From Prevotella sp. (GTDB lineage: Bacteria; Bacteroidota; Bacteroidia; Bacteroidales; Bacteroidaceae), in assembly GCA_022641735.1 (NCBI GenBank), contig JALCDQ010000009.1, positions 24,536-88,535 of the forward strand: a stretch of 64,000 nucleotides of DNA, written 5' to 3'. This document shows, in pieces, positions 1 through 7,920 of the stretch. The position numbers were made by a program, and so were the translations under genes. Each line of letters begins with the position of its first letter. Positions within the stretch are counted from its first letter, which is position 1. The notes beneath the pieces were generated by a model, which did not search any database, was not told the origin of the DNA, and saw only the letters and a program-made list of their open reading frames with translations.

Positions 1-507
1 TGGTGTCATCTGATTCTTCAGTAAGTCACCGACCATCAGTTTTCCTAATACAGCCCCACTGCCTTCATCGCCAAGGATGAAACCCAATGGCGACACATTG
101 GCTGTTATCTGATTACCATCATAATAGCAAGAGTTACTACCCGTTCCCATGATGCATACGATTCCAGCTTCATGCTGACATAAAGCACGAGCAGCACCGG
201 CCATGTCACTCTGTACCTCTACATGGACATCAGCGCCAAGTGCTCTTGCCACTGCTTTTTGTACTATAGGGGATTTCTCAGCCGTACAACCTGCCCCATA
301 GAAATAAACATCTGTGATGATTTTGGAAGTACCATGAAGCACTTTATCAATCTCTGGGACAAGGGTTAGCGAAAGTTCAGTGAATATTTCGTCCTCCGTT
401 TGGTAGAACGGATTAATTCCCTTTGTTGAAATCATTTGAGATTCCCCAACCTCACCGATAAGACTCCAATCGGTTTTAGTGGAACCACTGTCTGCAATTA
501 GTATCAT
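1..507 (-). CDS. BadF/BadG-type amino-sugar kinase, partial (3' end outside window)
   Basis: The first 169 codons of a kinase of the BadF/BcrA ATPase family (ASKHA fold), related to N-acetylglucosamine kinases; the C-terminus lies beyond position 1. The start is the ATG at 507 (MILIADSGSTKTDW), which carries the first phosphate-binding motif DSGSTKTDW. Further on are the second phosphate motif GTGSNSCYYDG and GDEGSGAVLGK, all intact. It begins 6 bp after the acyltransferase stop, so it is the last gene of the NamZ/AmpG operon seen here. In that context the likely substrate is cytoplasmic GlcNAc or MurNAc freed from peptidoglycan. Tannerella forsythia is reported to use a MurNAc kinase (MurK) in a comparable pathway, but whether this protein is MurK or a GlcNAc kinase cannot be told from half the sequence. 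A full-length paralogue lies at 17899-18738. Confidence 0.9.
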   Translation of the reverse strand, partial: MILIADSGSTKTDWSLIGEVGESQMISTKGINPFYQTEDEIFTELSLTLVPEIDKVLHGTSKIITDVYFYGAGCTAEKSPIVQKAVARALGADVHVEVQSDMAGAARALCQHEAGIVCIMGTGSNSCYYDGNQITANVSPLGFILGDEGSGAVLGKLMVGDLLKNQMTP

Positions 508-513
508 ATTTAA

Positions 514-1704
514 TTATATTTTTATGTAAATTCTACGTTTATAAAGTTGATATCCGATGACCCAGTTAAGCAAAACGAATAGTAAGGCATAGACAAGAGA
601 GCCTAACTTAGCACCAAACAGAGGATCATAAAGTTGATAATAGAAGAAGCCGACAACGTTATGGGATACGCCATTGACCATGAAATGCACAGCACCGAAC
701 ACGATTGCGATAATGTCTCCCATAACGTACATGAACAGCGGATTGACTCCAAAGGCCTCAAAAAATCGACTCCATGCCTTGTGGTCCTTTACATCGATTA
801 CATAAATGAGCATTGCCAGCAGGCAAGCGCCCATTCCCGTTGTGATAAGTACAAATGTGGGCGACCATACTTTCTTGCTGATAGGGCAGCCAAAACTAAG
901 CAACCAACCTGCCAAGATGAGTGGAGCACCTGTCAGAAAGAGTTTCGAGATGATGTTCCAAAGATGCTGTTCCTTGGTTGTTCCTTCCTTTTCAGGCTTG
1001 AATATCATGCGTCCTACCAAGAAACCAATCATCACGTGGGCAACGGCAGGAATGGTACTGAGCAGTCCTTCAGGGTCGATACCATTGTCATGATACATGT
1101 GCTCAGGGGTAAGTATGGAACGGTCGACAATTGAAAGAATGTTGTCTTCACCATAAACAAAGCCATTTCCGAGGAGCAATAAAATGAAATATCCGCCTAA
1201 AAGAACGGTAATAATCCATGGGAAATATTTGTGTTTGACGGTAATGGCAAGAATTGCCGTGATGCCATAGCATAAAGCCAACCGTTGCATGACACCTAAT
1301 ATACGCATGTGGTCGAAGTTCAGCAAGGCTTCCAAGAACTGATTGCCAAAACCGATGCCCTCCGTAGGGGTATGCCAATAATTGCAGAAGCGCGAAAACC
1401 AGCCAATCAGTACGCCAATCAGAAAGATAACCACGGTACGGCGCAGGATTTTCAGGATGGCTGCAGTGGATGGCTGGAAATCATACTTACGCAAAGAGAT
1501 GTATGTGGAAACACCCATGATGAACATGAAGAACGGGAATACGAGGTCCGTAGGTGTCAGTCCTATCCATGGAGCATGTTCCAATGGCGTGAAGACATTC
1601 TCTCCGTTGCCAGGATTATTTACTAATATCATTCCCGCAATGGTAAATCCTCGAAGGATATCGAGGGCTAAGATACGATGCGATGATGTCTGAACGTTAT
1701 TCAT
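514..1704 (-). CDS. DUF5009 / HGSNAT-like membrane acyltransferase
   Basis: A 396-residue polytopic membrane protein with roughly ten or more hydrophobic segments. It starts with the family's signature first helix (LDILRGFTIAGMILVNNPG, residues about 15-33). The family (COG4299, heparan-alpha-glucosaminide N-acetyltransferase-like) passes acetyl groups from cytoplasmic acetyl-CoA across the membrane to a terminal glucosamine. Its ATG overlaps the stop of the NamZ gene (ATGA, 1701-1704), implying translational coupling, and the kinase gene follows 6 bp later. The context suggests acetylation of de-N-acetylated amino sugars from peptidoglycan, but the acceptor is inference. Many bacterial homologues have no tested substrate. 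Confidence 0.88.
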   Translation of the reverse strand: MNNVQTSSHRILALDILRGFTIAGMILVNNPGNGENVFTPLEHAPWIGLTPTDLVFPFFMFIMGVSTYISLRKYDFQPSTAAILKILRRTVVIFLIGVLIGWFSRFCNYWHTPTEGIGFGNQFLEALLNFDHMRILGVMQRLALCYGITAILAITVKHKYFPWIITVLLGGYFILLLLGNGFVYGEDNILSIVDRSILTPEHMYHDNGIDPEGLLSTIPAVAHVMIGFLVGRMIFKPEKEGTTKEQHLWNIISKLFLTGAPLILAGWLLSFGCPISKKVWSPTFVLITTGMGACLLAMLIYVIDVKDHKAWSRFFEAFGVNPLFMYVMGDIIAIVFGAVHFMVNGVSHNVVGFFYYQLYDPLFGAKLGSLVYALLFVLLNWVIGYQLYKRRIYIKI

Positions 1705-2942
1705 TTATAAAGATAATATTTTTTAGATAATTGTTTAAAACTTTCTATATCTTTGTACCAGTAGCCACGAACATCCTCCCAACGGAATCGTTTGGAGAAC
1801 AGTTGGCGAATCTGTTTGGAACCGCAAACCTTGTCAAACATGTTGAAACGGTCTTTATCCTCTTCTCCGAAGATTTTATGATCGGGGTACATGGCAGCCT
1901 CTTCTTGGGCTACAAGGAATTGAATATCTGTGAGTGGAGCCTTCTGATAATCAATGATATGTACCTGAACACCTTGTATCTGCTGGTCTTTATACACCGC
2001 ATAGAAGGGTCTGCAATAGATTGGACGGAACAAAACACCAGGAATCTTCAAAGCATTCAGCCTCTCTGCAAAGGCCTGAGCGTCTATCCATGGTGCTGCG
2101 AACATCTGGAAAGGAATCGTATAGCCAACGCCGATACTCATATAGTTGAATTCTCCGATAATTCCACTTACGGAATAGAACCACGAGGAGACAGGTTGTG
2201 GGATATGGGGAGAGGATGGAATCCACTCCAAACCTGTCTGTGTATAGTCCATACGGCGTTTCCAGCCCTTCATTTTGATGACCTTTAGATTGCATTGAAT
2301 GCCGCCTTTCAGCATGTGTTCTCCATTGAGCAATTCTGCCAATTCTCCACAAGTGAGGCCATATATATAAGGTATCTTGAATTGAGAAACAAACGATACG
2401 CAGTCATCTTCCGTAAGATTACCCTCTACTTTCTCACCTCCAAGGGGATTAGGACGGTCAAGAACGATGAACTCCTTGCCATTTTCGGCAGCCGCTTCCA
2501 TGGCTAATCCCATGGAACTGATATAAGTAAAGGAGCGGCAACCAATGTCCTGAATATCATAAACGAGAACATCTATATCCTTCAACATCTCTGCTGTTGG
2601 TTTGCGGGTCTTGCCGAAAAGCGAGTAAACAGGCAGTCCTGTGGCCTTGTCTTTGGCATCCGTAACTGCATCTCCTGCATGTGCATTGCCTCTGACGCCA
2701 TGTTCAGGACCGTAAAGAGCCACAAGATGCACGTTAGGGGCGGCTGCAAGGATGTCAATCGTTGAACGCAGATTGTTGTCAACGCCCGTAGGATTGGTGA
2801 TGAGACCTACTCGCTTGCCTTCAAGAGGCTTGAAATTCTCAGCCTTCAAGACCTCGATGCCTGTCTTGATGCGAATCTTCTGACGGGCAGAAAGACTCGT
2901 AAAAGTCAGTAAACAGAGAAATAAAAGAACTGTTTTTCTCAT
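1701..2942 (-). CDS. namZ: NamZ-type exo-beta-N-acetylmuramidase (DUF1343)
   Basis: A 413-residue secreted protein with an N-terminal signal peptide (cleavage near SLSARQK, residue 20) and a full-length DUF1343 domain. This family was assigned as exo-lytic N-acetylmuramidases that remove non-reducing MurNAc from peptidoglycan chains. The family motif YGPEHGVRG is present, with Glu80 at the place of the catalytic glutamate. The VYDIQDIGCRSFTYISSM and ERLNALKIPG segments are also typical. It sits 15 bp downstream of the AmpG-like permease and overlaps the acyltransferase by 4 bp. Function is secure at family level. Whether it prefers disaccharides, muropeptides or longer glycans is not visible. 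Confidence 0.92.
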   Translation of the reverse strand: MRKTVLLFLCLLTFTSLSARQKIRIKTGIEVLKAENFKPLEGKRVGLITNPTGVDNNLRSTIDILAAAPNVHLVALYGPEHGVRGNAHAGDAVTDAKDKATGLPVYSLFGKTRKPTAEMLKDIDVLVYDIQDIGCRSFTYISSMGLAMEAAAENGKEFIVLDRPNPLGGEKVEGNLTEDDCVSFVSQFKIPYIYGLTCGELAELLNGEHMLKGGIQCNLKVIKMKGWKRRMDYTQTGLEWIPSSPHIPQPVSSWFYSVSGIIGEFNYMSIGVGYTIPFQMFAAPWIDAQAFAERLNALKIPGVLFRPIYCRPFYAVYKDQQIQGVQVHIIDYQKAPLTDIQFLVAQEEAAMYPDHKIFGEEDKDRFNMFDKVCGSKQIRQLFSKRFRWEDVRGYWYKDIESFKQLSKKYYLYK

Positions 2943-2957
2943 TTTTAGTCTTGCTTT

Positions 2958-4280
2958 TTATTTCTTTCCATATTCAGGGTCGATTCTCTTATCCACAAAA
3001 TAAGTGATGAATAGGGTTGCCAAGCAACAAACCATGACCATCCAGAAGAAGTTTACATAGCCGATAGCCTCTTGTATATAGCCTGCCACAAAGCCCGGAA
3101 GCATCATGCTCAGAGCCATGAAGGCCGTGCAAATAGCATAGTGGGAGGTCTTGAATTCACCCTCAGAGAAGTACATCATATAGAGCATATAAGCGGTAAA
3201 CCCAAAGCCATAGCCGAATTGTTCGATACATACGGCAACGCTGATGATGGCTACGTTTTCGGGTTGGAACAGGGCCAAATAGACGAAAGCGAGGCAAGGC
3301 AGGGTCATACATCCTGCCATCAGCCAGATAGACTTCTTTAACCCTACGCGCGAAGCGTAGATTCCACCGAGGATTCCACCGGCAAGCAGGGCAATAACGC
3401 CAAAGGTTCCATAGACTAATCCAACGATTTCCGTGTCCAAACCAAGCCCTCCACTCGTGACTGGTTGCACCAAGAAAGGCTGACAAAGTTTGATGAGGAA
3501 GCCTTCGGGAAGCCTGAAAAGCAGCATGAAAGCTACTGCAAGCCAAAAGCCGGGCTTACGGAAGAAGGTGACAAAAGAGTTGCCTAACTCCACTAAATTT
3601 GACTTTGCGCTACTTCCGTCACTATTCGTGCGAGGAGCATCGCTGGCTGGTTTCGGGAGAAAGAATATATGATATAAGGTTATTAAGAAGAAGATGACGG
3701 CAGCAACACCCAATGTTATTTGCCATGACATCGGTATATTGCCGGTCTGTTTTTCAATCAAACCAGCAATCAAGACAAGCACTCCCTGCCCGAAAATCGA
3801 GGCAATGCGATAGAAAGTGCTGCGGATGCCGATGAAAGCAGCCTGACTGCTGGGGCTATGCGCAAGCATATAGTAGCCATCGGCAGCAATGTCATGGGTG
3901 GCTGAGGCAAAAGCGGCGCAGATAAACAGTATGAGTGTGAAGAGAAACATGGAAATGTGAGTCTCTCCAGATGCTATCATTGCGGCACTCGGATGCGGCA
4001 GGGTAACCGTCAGCAAGACAAGCATGGCGGTTATCAGAATCTGCATCGTGACAATCCACCATCGTTTGGTCTTGACCACATCGACGATAGGACTCCACAC
4101 ACCCTTCAAAAACCAAGGGAAATAAAGCAGTGTTGTGAAGAACGACATATCGCCGTTTGGCACGCCCATCTTGGTAAACATCATCACCGAAATGTTGTTT
4201 ACTACGAAGTAGGGAATGCCTTCGGCTAAATATAATGTTGGTACCCAAAGCCATGGGCTTGCTTCTTTCAGTTTGTTCAT
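2958..4280 (-). CDS. AmpG-like MFS permease (muropeptide uptake)
   Basis: A 440-residue MFS transporter with about 12 membrane helices and the AmpG-type N-terminus (YLAEGIPYFVVNNISVMMF). AmpG proteins import anhydro- or other muropeptides through the inner membrane. The open frame extends upstream to 4358, but I place the start at the ATG at 4280 (MNKLKEASPW). The extra 26 residues are polar, unlike the family, and the helix pattern starts after this Met. NamZ follows 15 bp downstream, supporting import of cell-wall fragments. A 323-bp gap holding a 22-bp repeat array separates it from the upstream glycosyltransferase, so it may have its own promoter. No beta-lactamase or AmpR neighbour is present, so the role is nutrition or recycling rather than AmpC induction. 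Confidence 0.88.
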   Translation of the reverse strand: MNKLKEASPWLWVPTLYLAEGIPYFVVNNISVMMFTKMGVPNGDMSFFTTLLYFPWFLKGVWSPIVDVVKTKRWWIVTMQILITAMLVLLTVTLPHPSAAMIASGETHISMFLFTLILFICAAFASATHDIAADGYYMLAHSPSSQAAFIGIRSTFYRIASIFGQGVLVLIAGLIEKQTGNIPMSWQITLGVAAVIFFLITLYHIFFLPKPASDAPRTNSDGSSAKSNLVELGNSFVTFFRKPGFWLAVAFMLLFRLPEGFLIKLCQPFLVQPVTSGGLGLDTEIVGLVYGTFGVIALLAGGILGGIYASRVGLKKSIWLMAGCMTLPCLAFVYLALFQPENVAIISVAVCIEQFGYGFGFTAYMLYMMYFSEGEFKTSHYAICTAFMALSMMLPGFVAGYIQEAIGYVNFFWMVMVCCLATLFITYFVDKRIDPEYGKK

Positions 4281-4445
4281 TCTATTGTTTTTTAATCGAT
4301 ATACTATTTTGGCAATTCTCGAAATCCAATTTTCATGCTGACCTTTCTCGCTTTGCATGCTCTGCGAAACTGCCTTTTCGGTTGTTGGAAATGTTCTTTT
4401 GTATTCTTAAAGAACGTCTTTCAGCAAACCCTTTACGGCAAAGAG

Positions 4446-4603
4446 TTAAACAATCCGGGCCACTTTGTTTGACAATCCGGTCCACTTTGTTGAACAATCC
4501 GGGCCATTTTGTCTCGTAAACAACCGTTACTTACAAAATCGGGAACGATTGTCGGCATCGCAACTCATCGTTTTTGATGCCGCAACCATTCATTTCCGAG
4601 GGG
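4446..4603. repeat. 22-bp periodic intergenic array A
   Basis: Three near-identical 22-bp units start at 4446, 4468 and 4490. Each is built on CAATCCGG(G/T) followed by CCA(C/T)TTTG. After a 4-bp phase slip, more degenerate 22-bp units start at 4516 (GTAAA-CAACCGTTA-CTTAC), 4538, 4560 and 4582 and run to the stop codon of the glycosyltransferase. Weak related sequence continues upstream to about 4406. The word differs from the GTAAA-N9-TTTAC form of the other arrays but the period is the same. It fills most of the 4281-4603 gap; I see nothing else there apart from the likely ampG leader. Confidence 0.85.
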
Positions 4604-6040
4604 TTATTTCTTGTTTTTCGCAATGCGTGCCTGCAACTCCCACGTGCGGATGCGGTCCTTGTAGGTGTTGTAGGTGTTCGTTTTGTTGATGTCCAACGCT
4701 GCATCGCTGTTGTCATCCCAACGACGACACATATAGACGGGTGTGAACACTCGGCCTATCTGATAATCGCGCGAGATATTCAAAGCGAGGGCGTAATCCT
4801 CTCCATAACTTACGTTTGGCATGTTGACCTGACGCAAAACAGGAGTATAGAAAGCGCGCGGAGCCCCGAAACCATTGATGCGCAAGGCATTGTTGCGCCC
4901 GTTTTCAGGAGTCCATTCCTTATGGTCGATGATGCCCGGAGCAATCATATTGAGGTTGACATCCGTTATCATATAGGTCCCGACGACCATGGCTACATTT
5001 TGATCATAGAATGCCTTGACCATCGTCGAAAGCGTATTCTCATCCTTATACATATCGTCGCTGTCGAGTTGCACCATAAATTTGCCGGCTTTCGCATGAT
5101 GAGCGGCTAAGTTCCAATAGCCTCCGATGCCGAAATCATAGTAATCTGCAACGATATGAATCAGCCTTGGATTGTCCTTAAACTCATCAATAGCATCGCG
5201 GGTGCCATCTGTTGAGAAGTTATCCACTACCATCACATTATATTTGAAGTCGCATTTCTGATTTAAAGCAGAGGTAATGGCATCCCTGATGGTGCGTATT
5301 CTATTGCGCACAGGAATCATGATTGTGGCCTCAACTTCAAAGTTGTTCTCCCCAAACTCTATGTGTTTGAAGGTCGGAGCAAGATAGCCACCCACCTCTT
5401 TCAAATGCTCTGTGCAGGCTTGCTCCATCTCTATCTGACGACTGCGGTTGCTCGGGTCGACATAGTCAAACTGCTTGGCTCCGCTCAAACGCGTGTCTTG
5501 CTCGACCTCACTATAGAGGAATTCGGGGATATGAACAAGTTTATGCTTTTGACTAAGCTTCAGACGCAAGTCATAAAAGCCTGCAAACTGGTAGTCGGCC
5601 TTCATTCTGCTGACGCTCTCTTTCAGCGCATCGGTGTGGAATAAGAGGACTGAACCGAAGTCAAAATCATCTCTTAAAGAGCCCATCTGATAATCAATGA
5701 CCGGCGCTTTCTCGATGTTGTCGCCCTTCAACTGAAAGTGGTCAGCATACAACAAGCCAGCTTGGCTCACCTCGGCAATGTTCAACATGCGGGTGAGGGC
5801 AAGGTAATTCATCTTCAGTTTAGTCGTTTTCATATAGATGAGCGTATATTCAGTATCTGCCTGTTGGGCAATCGCCTTGATGGTCGCAGTGCTGAATATC
5901 GTTTCCTTTACGGGCGTTACAGCCTTCACTTCTTCTTGCTCACGAAGGTGGGCAACCGTTTCTCCTGTCTGCTTTTCGTCAACATAAGGAACGAAACAGC
6001 TTATAAGTTCTTTTGTTTCCATTGTTTTTTTATATTTCAT
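4604..6040 (-). CDS. Family 2 glycosyltransferase, two-part
   Basis: A 478-residue cytoplasmic protein. The catalytic GT-A domain occupies about residues 236-450: a nucleotide-binding start (TIMIPVRNR), the VVDNFSTDGT strand-loop, and a DSDD metal motif at 326-329. Residues 1-200 look like a second, degenerate GT-like half (LLYADH around residue 97) without clear catalytic motifs. The start is uncertain between the Met at 6040 and METKEL at 6022; there is no Shine-Dalgarno site to decide. It lies 8 bp downstream of the phosphoesterase gene and is therefore in the peptidoglycan-associated operon, where a biosynthetic glycosyltransferase is unexpected. The acceptor is unknown. Confidence 0.85.
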   Translation of the reverse strand: MKYKKTMETKELISCFVPYVDEKQTGETVAHLREQEEVKAVTPVKETIFSTATIKAIAQQADTEYTLIYMKTTKLKMNYLALTRMLNIAEVSQAGLLYADHFQLKGDNIEKAPVIDYQMGSLRDDFDFGSVLLFHTDALKESVSRMKADYQFAGFYDLRLKLSQKHKLVHIPEFLYSEVEQDTRLSGAKQFDYVDPSNRSRQIEMEQACTEHLKEVGGYLAPTFKHIEFGENNFEVEATIMIPVRNRIRTIRDAITSALNQKCDFKYNVMVVDNFSTDGTRDAIDEFKDNPRLIHIVADYYDFGIGGYWNLAAHHAKAGKFMVQLDSDDMYKDENTLSTMVKAFYDQNVAMVVGTYMITDVNLNMIAPGIIDHKEWTPENGRNNALRINGFGAPRAFYTPVLRQVNMPNVSYGEDYALALNISRDYQIGRVFTPVYMCRRWDDNSDAALDINKTNTYNTYKDRIRTWELQARIAKNKK

Positions 6041-6048
6041 TATTTAAT

Positions 6049-7899
6049 TTATTGTCTTTTCAAAAGCACCACATAGCCCTCTGAAGAGGTAACAAGCACT
6101 TTGTCATCACTCAGTGGCAAGACGGTGTTAATCAGCGAGTTGCCAAGTTTATGCTTCCATAACACCTTCCCCGTAGTGGCTTCCAACGCATAGATAAGCC
6201 CAGAGGCCGTACCCCCGAAAACCGTATTTCCGCACTCCAAAGGCATCGATGGGGCATGCTCATAGCCGAAACCGAGGTCGCTTGCCCATAGTTCCAAAGG
6301 CTTATTGCCAGATGTGGAATAGCATACAACGCTGTCTTTCATCGTCTTGGCATACAGCCTTTTGCCATCTATCGAGAGGCCTAAAGACTCGCGCACGGTC
6401 GATTGATACGTGCGCCAAAGGGTGTTGCCTGTCTGGATGTCAATGGCTGTCAGGGCTCTTTGCGGGTCCACAATGAATACCTTTCCTTCAGTGGCTACTG
6501 GCCAAACGGCAGCAGGGGAGAAGTGCATCCGCGTCAAGTCACCTGTCCAACGCCACTCCTCTTTTCCGTCAACTTTATCCAAACAGTAGAGCGTATTATC
6601 CCATGCACCGAAGATAACCTTATCTTTAGTGACCAAAGGCTTGGTCTCAATATAGCCTCGAATGCCATGATAAGCCCATTTCAACTTGCCGGATTGTATG
6701 TCGATAGCACGCATCGTACTGTCGCTTGCGCCAATATAAGCTATGCCATTATCCGTTGCAACCGCTCCAAGAACAGGCTCTTTGGCCTCGATTTTCCATT
6801 TGAGGGTGCCGTTATGGGCATCAATTCCATAGATATTCTTATCGGCAGAGCCAAACACAACGATGCCATCAGCAACGGCAGGAGTACCCACGATGCGGGC
6901 ATCCGACTTGAATTTCCATAGCTGCTTGCCGTTTTTCATACTGAAAGAAAACAGTTGTCCGGCATCATCACCGATAAAGATTTGCTTGCCATCCGTTACG
7001 GGCGAAGAGAAAATCGCTGTCCCTGTATTAGCCTTCCACACCTCTTTTATCTTGGAATATCGTGTGTTTACGCTGAAATCAGGATAATGATTGGCGTGTC
7101 CGTTATGGTCAAAATAGTCCTTGGATAAGGAGAAAGCCGCATAACGCTGGCGCTTTTCACCAATGCGCTGACTATAGACAATGATGGAATCAGCCGTTAT
7201 TTCATAGATGCCATACCCCGGTTTACCCTCTGCATCAGCAAGGTTGCTGCGCATGAGAACCCCTGGGATGCCATCATAAAGCAAGTTTTTCAACCTGTGA
7301 TAATGGCCTCCAATGAATAAGCGGATGTTATAGGGCCGCACTGCATCTGTCACTTGATACCAATTATCGACGTCACCATCCAGCATGGGATAATGGGTTA
7401 CGAGAATAACGGGCTTGTCCTTGCCATACTTTTCAATCTCTTGTTTAATCCAAGAGATGTCTTGCGGTGCCACATGGCCAAAAGCCATGCGCATCAAAGG
7501 ACCGGAGTTGAAACCCAAGAAGAGGATTCCTTGATGGACAAACTCAAATCGCTCACCTCCGAAAATCTCACTGAAAGCGGTGCATCCGGAGTCACTCCAC
7601 TTCGTTTCATGATTTCCCAAGCATACATATACAGGCACTTTCAACAGGTTCAGGCAATCTTTTACCTTCTCCAAAGTTTTTCGGTCGCCTTCTTCCGTTA
7701 GGTCGCCAGTGACGAGAACAAAGTCAAGGCTGTCAGTAGCATTGATTTGGGCAATGCTCTTCAGCAGATATTCAGTGGGCGCAGAATTGTTGGAGCTAAG
7801 ATGCACATCGGTCAGTTGCGCGAAACGAAACGTTCCGTGCTGCGCCATCAATGCAGAAGGCAATAGGGTGAAAAGAATGAATAATACCTTTTTAATCAT
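6049..7899 (-). CDS. Calcineurin-like phosphoesterase fused to PQQ-type beta-propeller
   Basis: A 616-residue exported protein (signal peptide ending near ALMAQ, residue 19). Residues about 25-245 form a metallophosphoesterase domain with the metal-ligand motifs in order: LTDVHL, VTGDLT, CLGNHE, THYP and GGHYH. Residues about 290-616 are repeated blades of a PQQ-like propeller (GKQLWKFKS, GTLKWKIEA, GKLKWAYHG, GNTLWRTYQ, GKVLWKHKL). It follows the amidase gene by 21 bp and precedes the glycosyltransferase by 8 bp, so it is an operon member. Activity is likely phosphomono- or phosphodiester hydrolysis in the periplasm or outside. The substrate, for example a phosphorylated cell-wall fragment, is inference. 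The propeller may dock substrate or partner; no PQQ binding can be claimed. Confidence 0.88.
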   Translation of the reverse strand: MIKKVLFILFTLLPSALMAQHGTFRFAQLTDVHLSSNNSAPTEYLLKSIAQINATDSLDFVLVTGDLTEEGDRKTLEKVKDCLNLLKVPVYVCLGNHETKWSDSGCTAFSEIFGGERFEFVHQGILFLGFNSGPLMRMAFGHVAPQDISWIKQEIEKYGKDKPVILVTHYPMLDGDVDNWYQVTDAVRPYNIRLFIGGHYHRLKNLLYDGIPGVLMRSNLADAEGKPGYGIYEITADSIIVYSQRIGEKRQRYAAFSLSKDYFDHNGHANHYPDFSVNTRYSKIKEVWKANTGTAIFSSPVTDGKQIFIGDDAGQLFSFSMKNGKQLWKFKSDARIVGTPAVADGIVVFGSADKNIYGIDAHNGTLKWKIEAKEPVLGAVATDNGIAYIGASDSTMRAIDIQSGKLKWAYHGIRGYIETKPLVTKDKVIFGAWDNTLYCLDKVDGKEEWRWTGDLTRMHFSPAAVWPVATEGKVFIVDPQRALTAIDIQTGNTLWRTYQSTVRESLGLSIDGKRLYAKTMKDSVVCYSTSGNKPLELWASDLGFGYEHAPSMPLECGNTVFGGTASGLIYALEATTGKVLWKHKLGNSLINTVLPLSDDKVLVTSSEGYVVLLKRQ

Positions 7900-7920
7900 C
7901 TTGCTCCTTCGTATTTCTGT

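Noticed and set aside
4530..4610. Insertion-sequence end or inverted terminal repeats near array A
   Set aside because: No transposase or paired terminal repeats; the repeated sequence is explained by the 22-bp periodicity.
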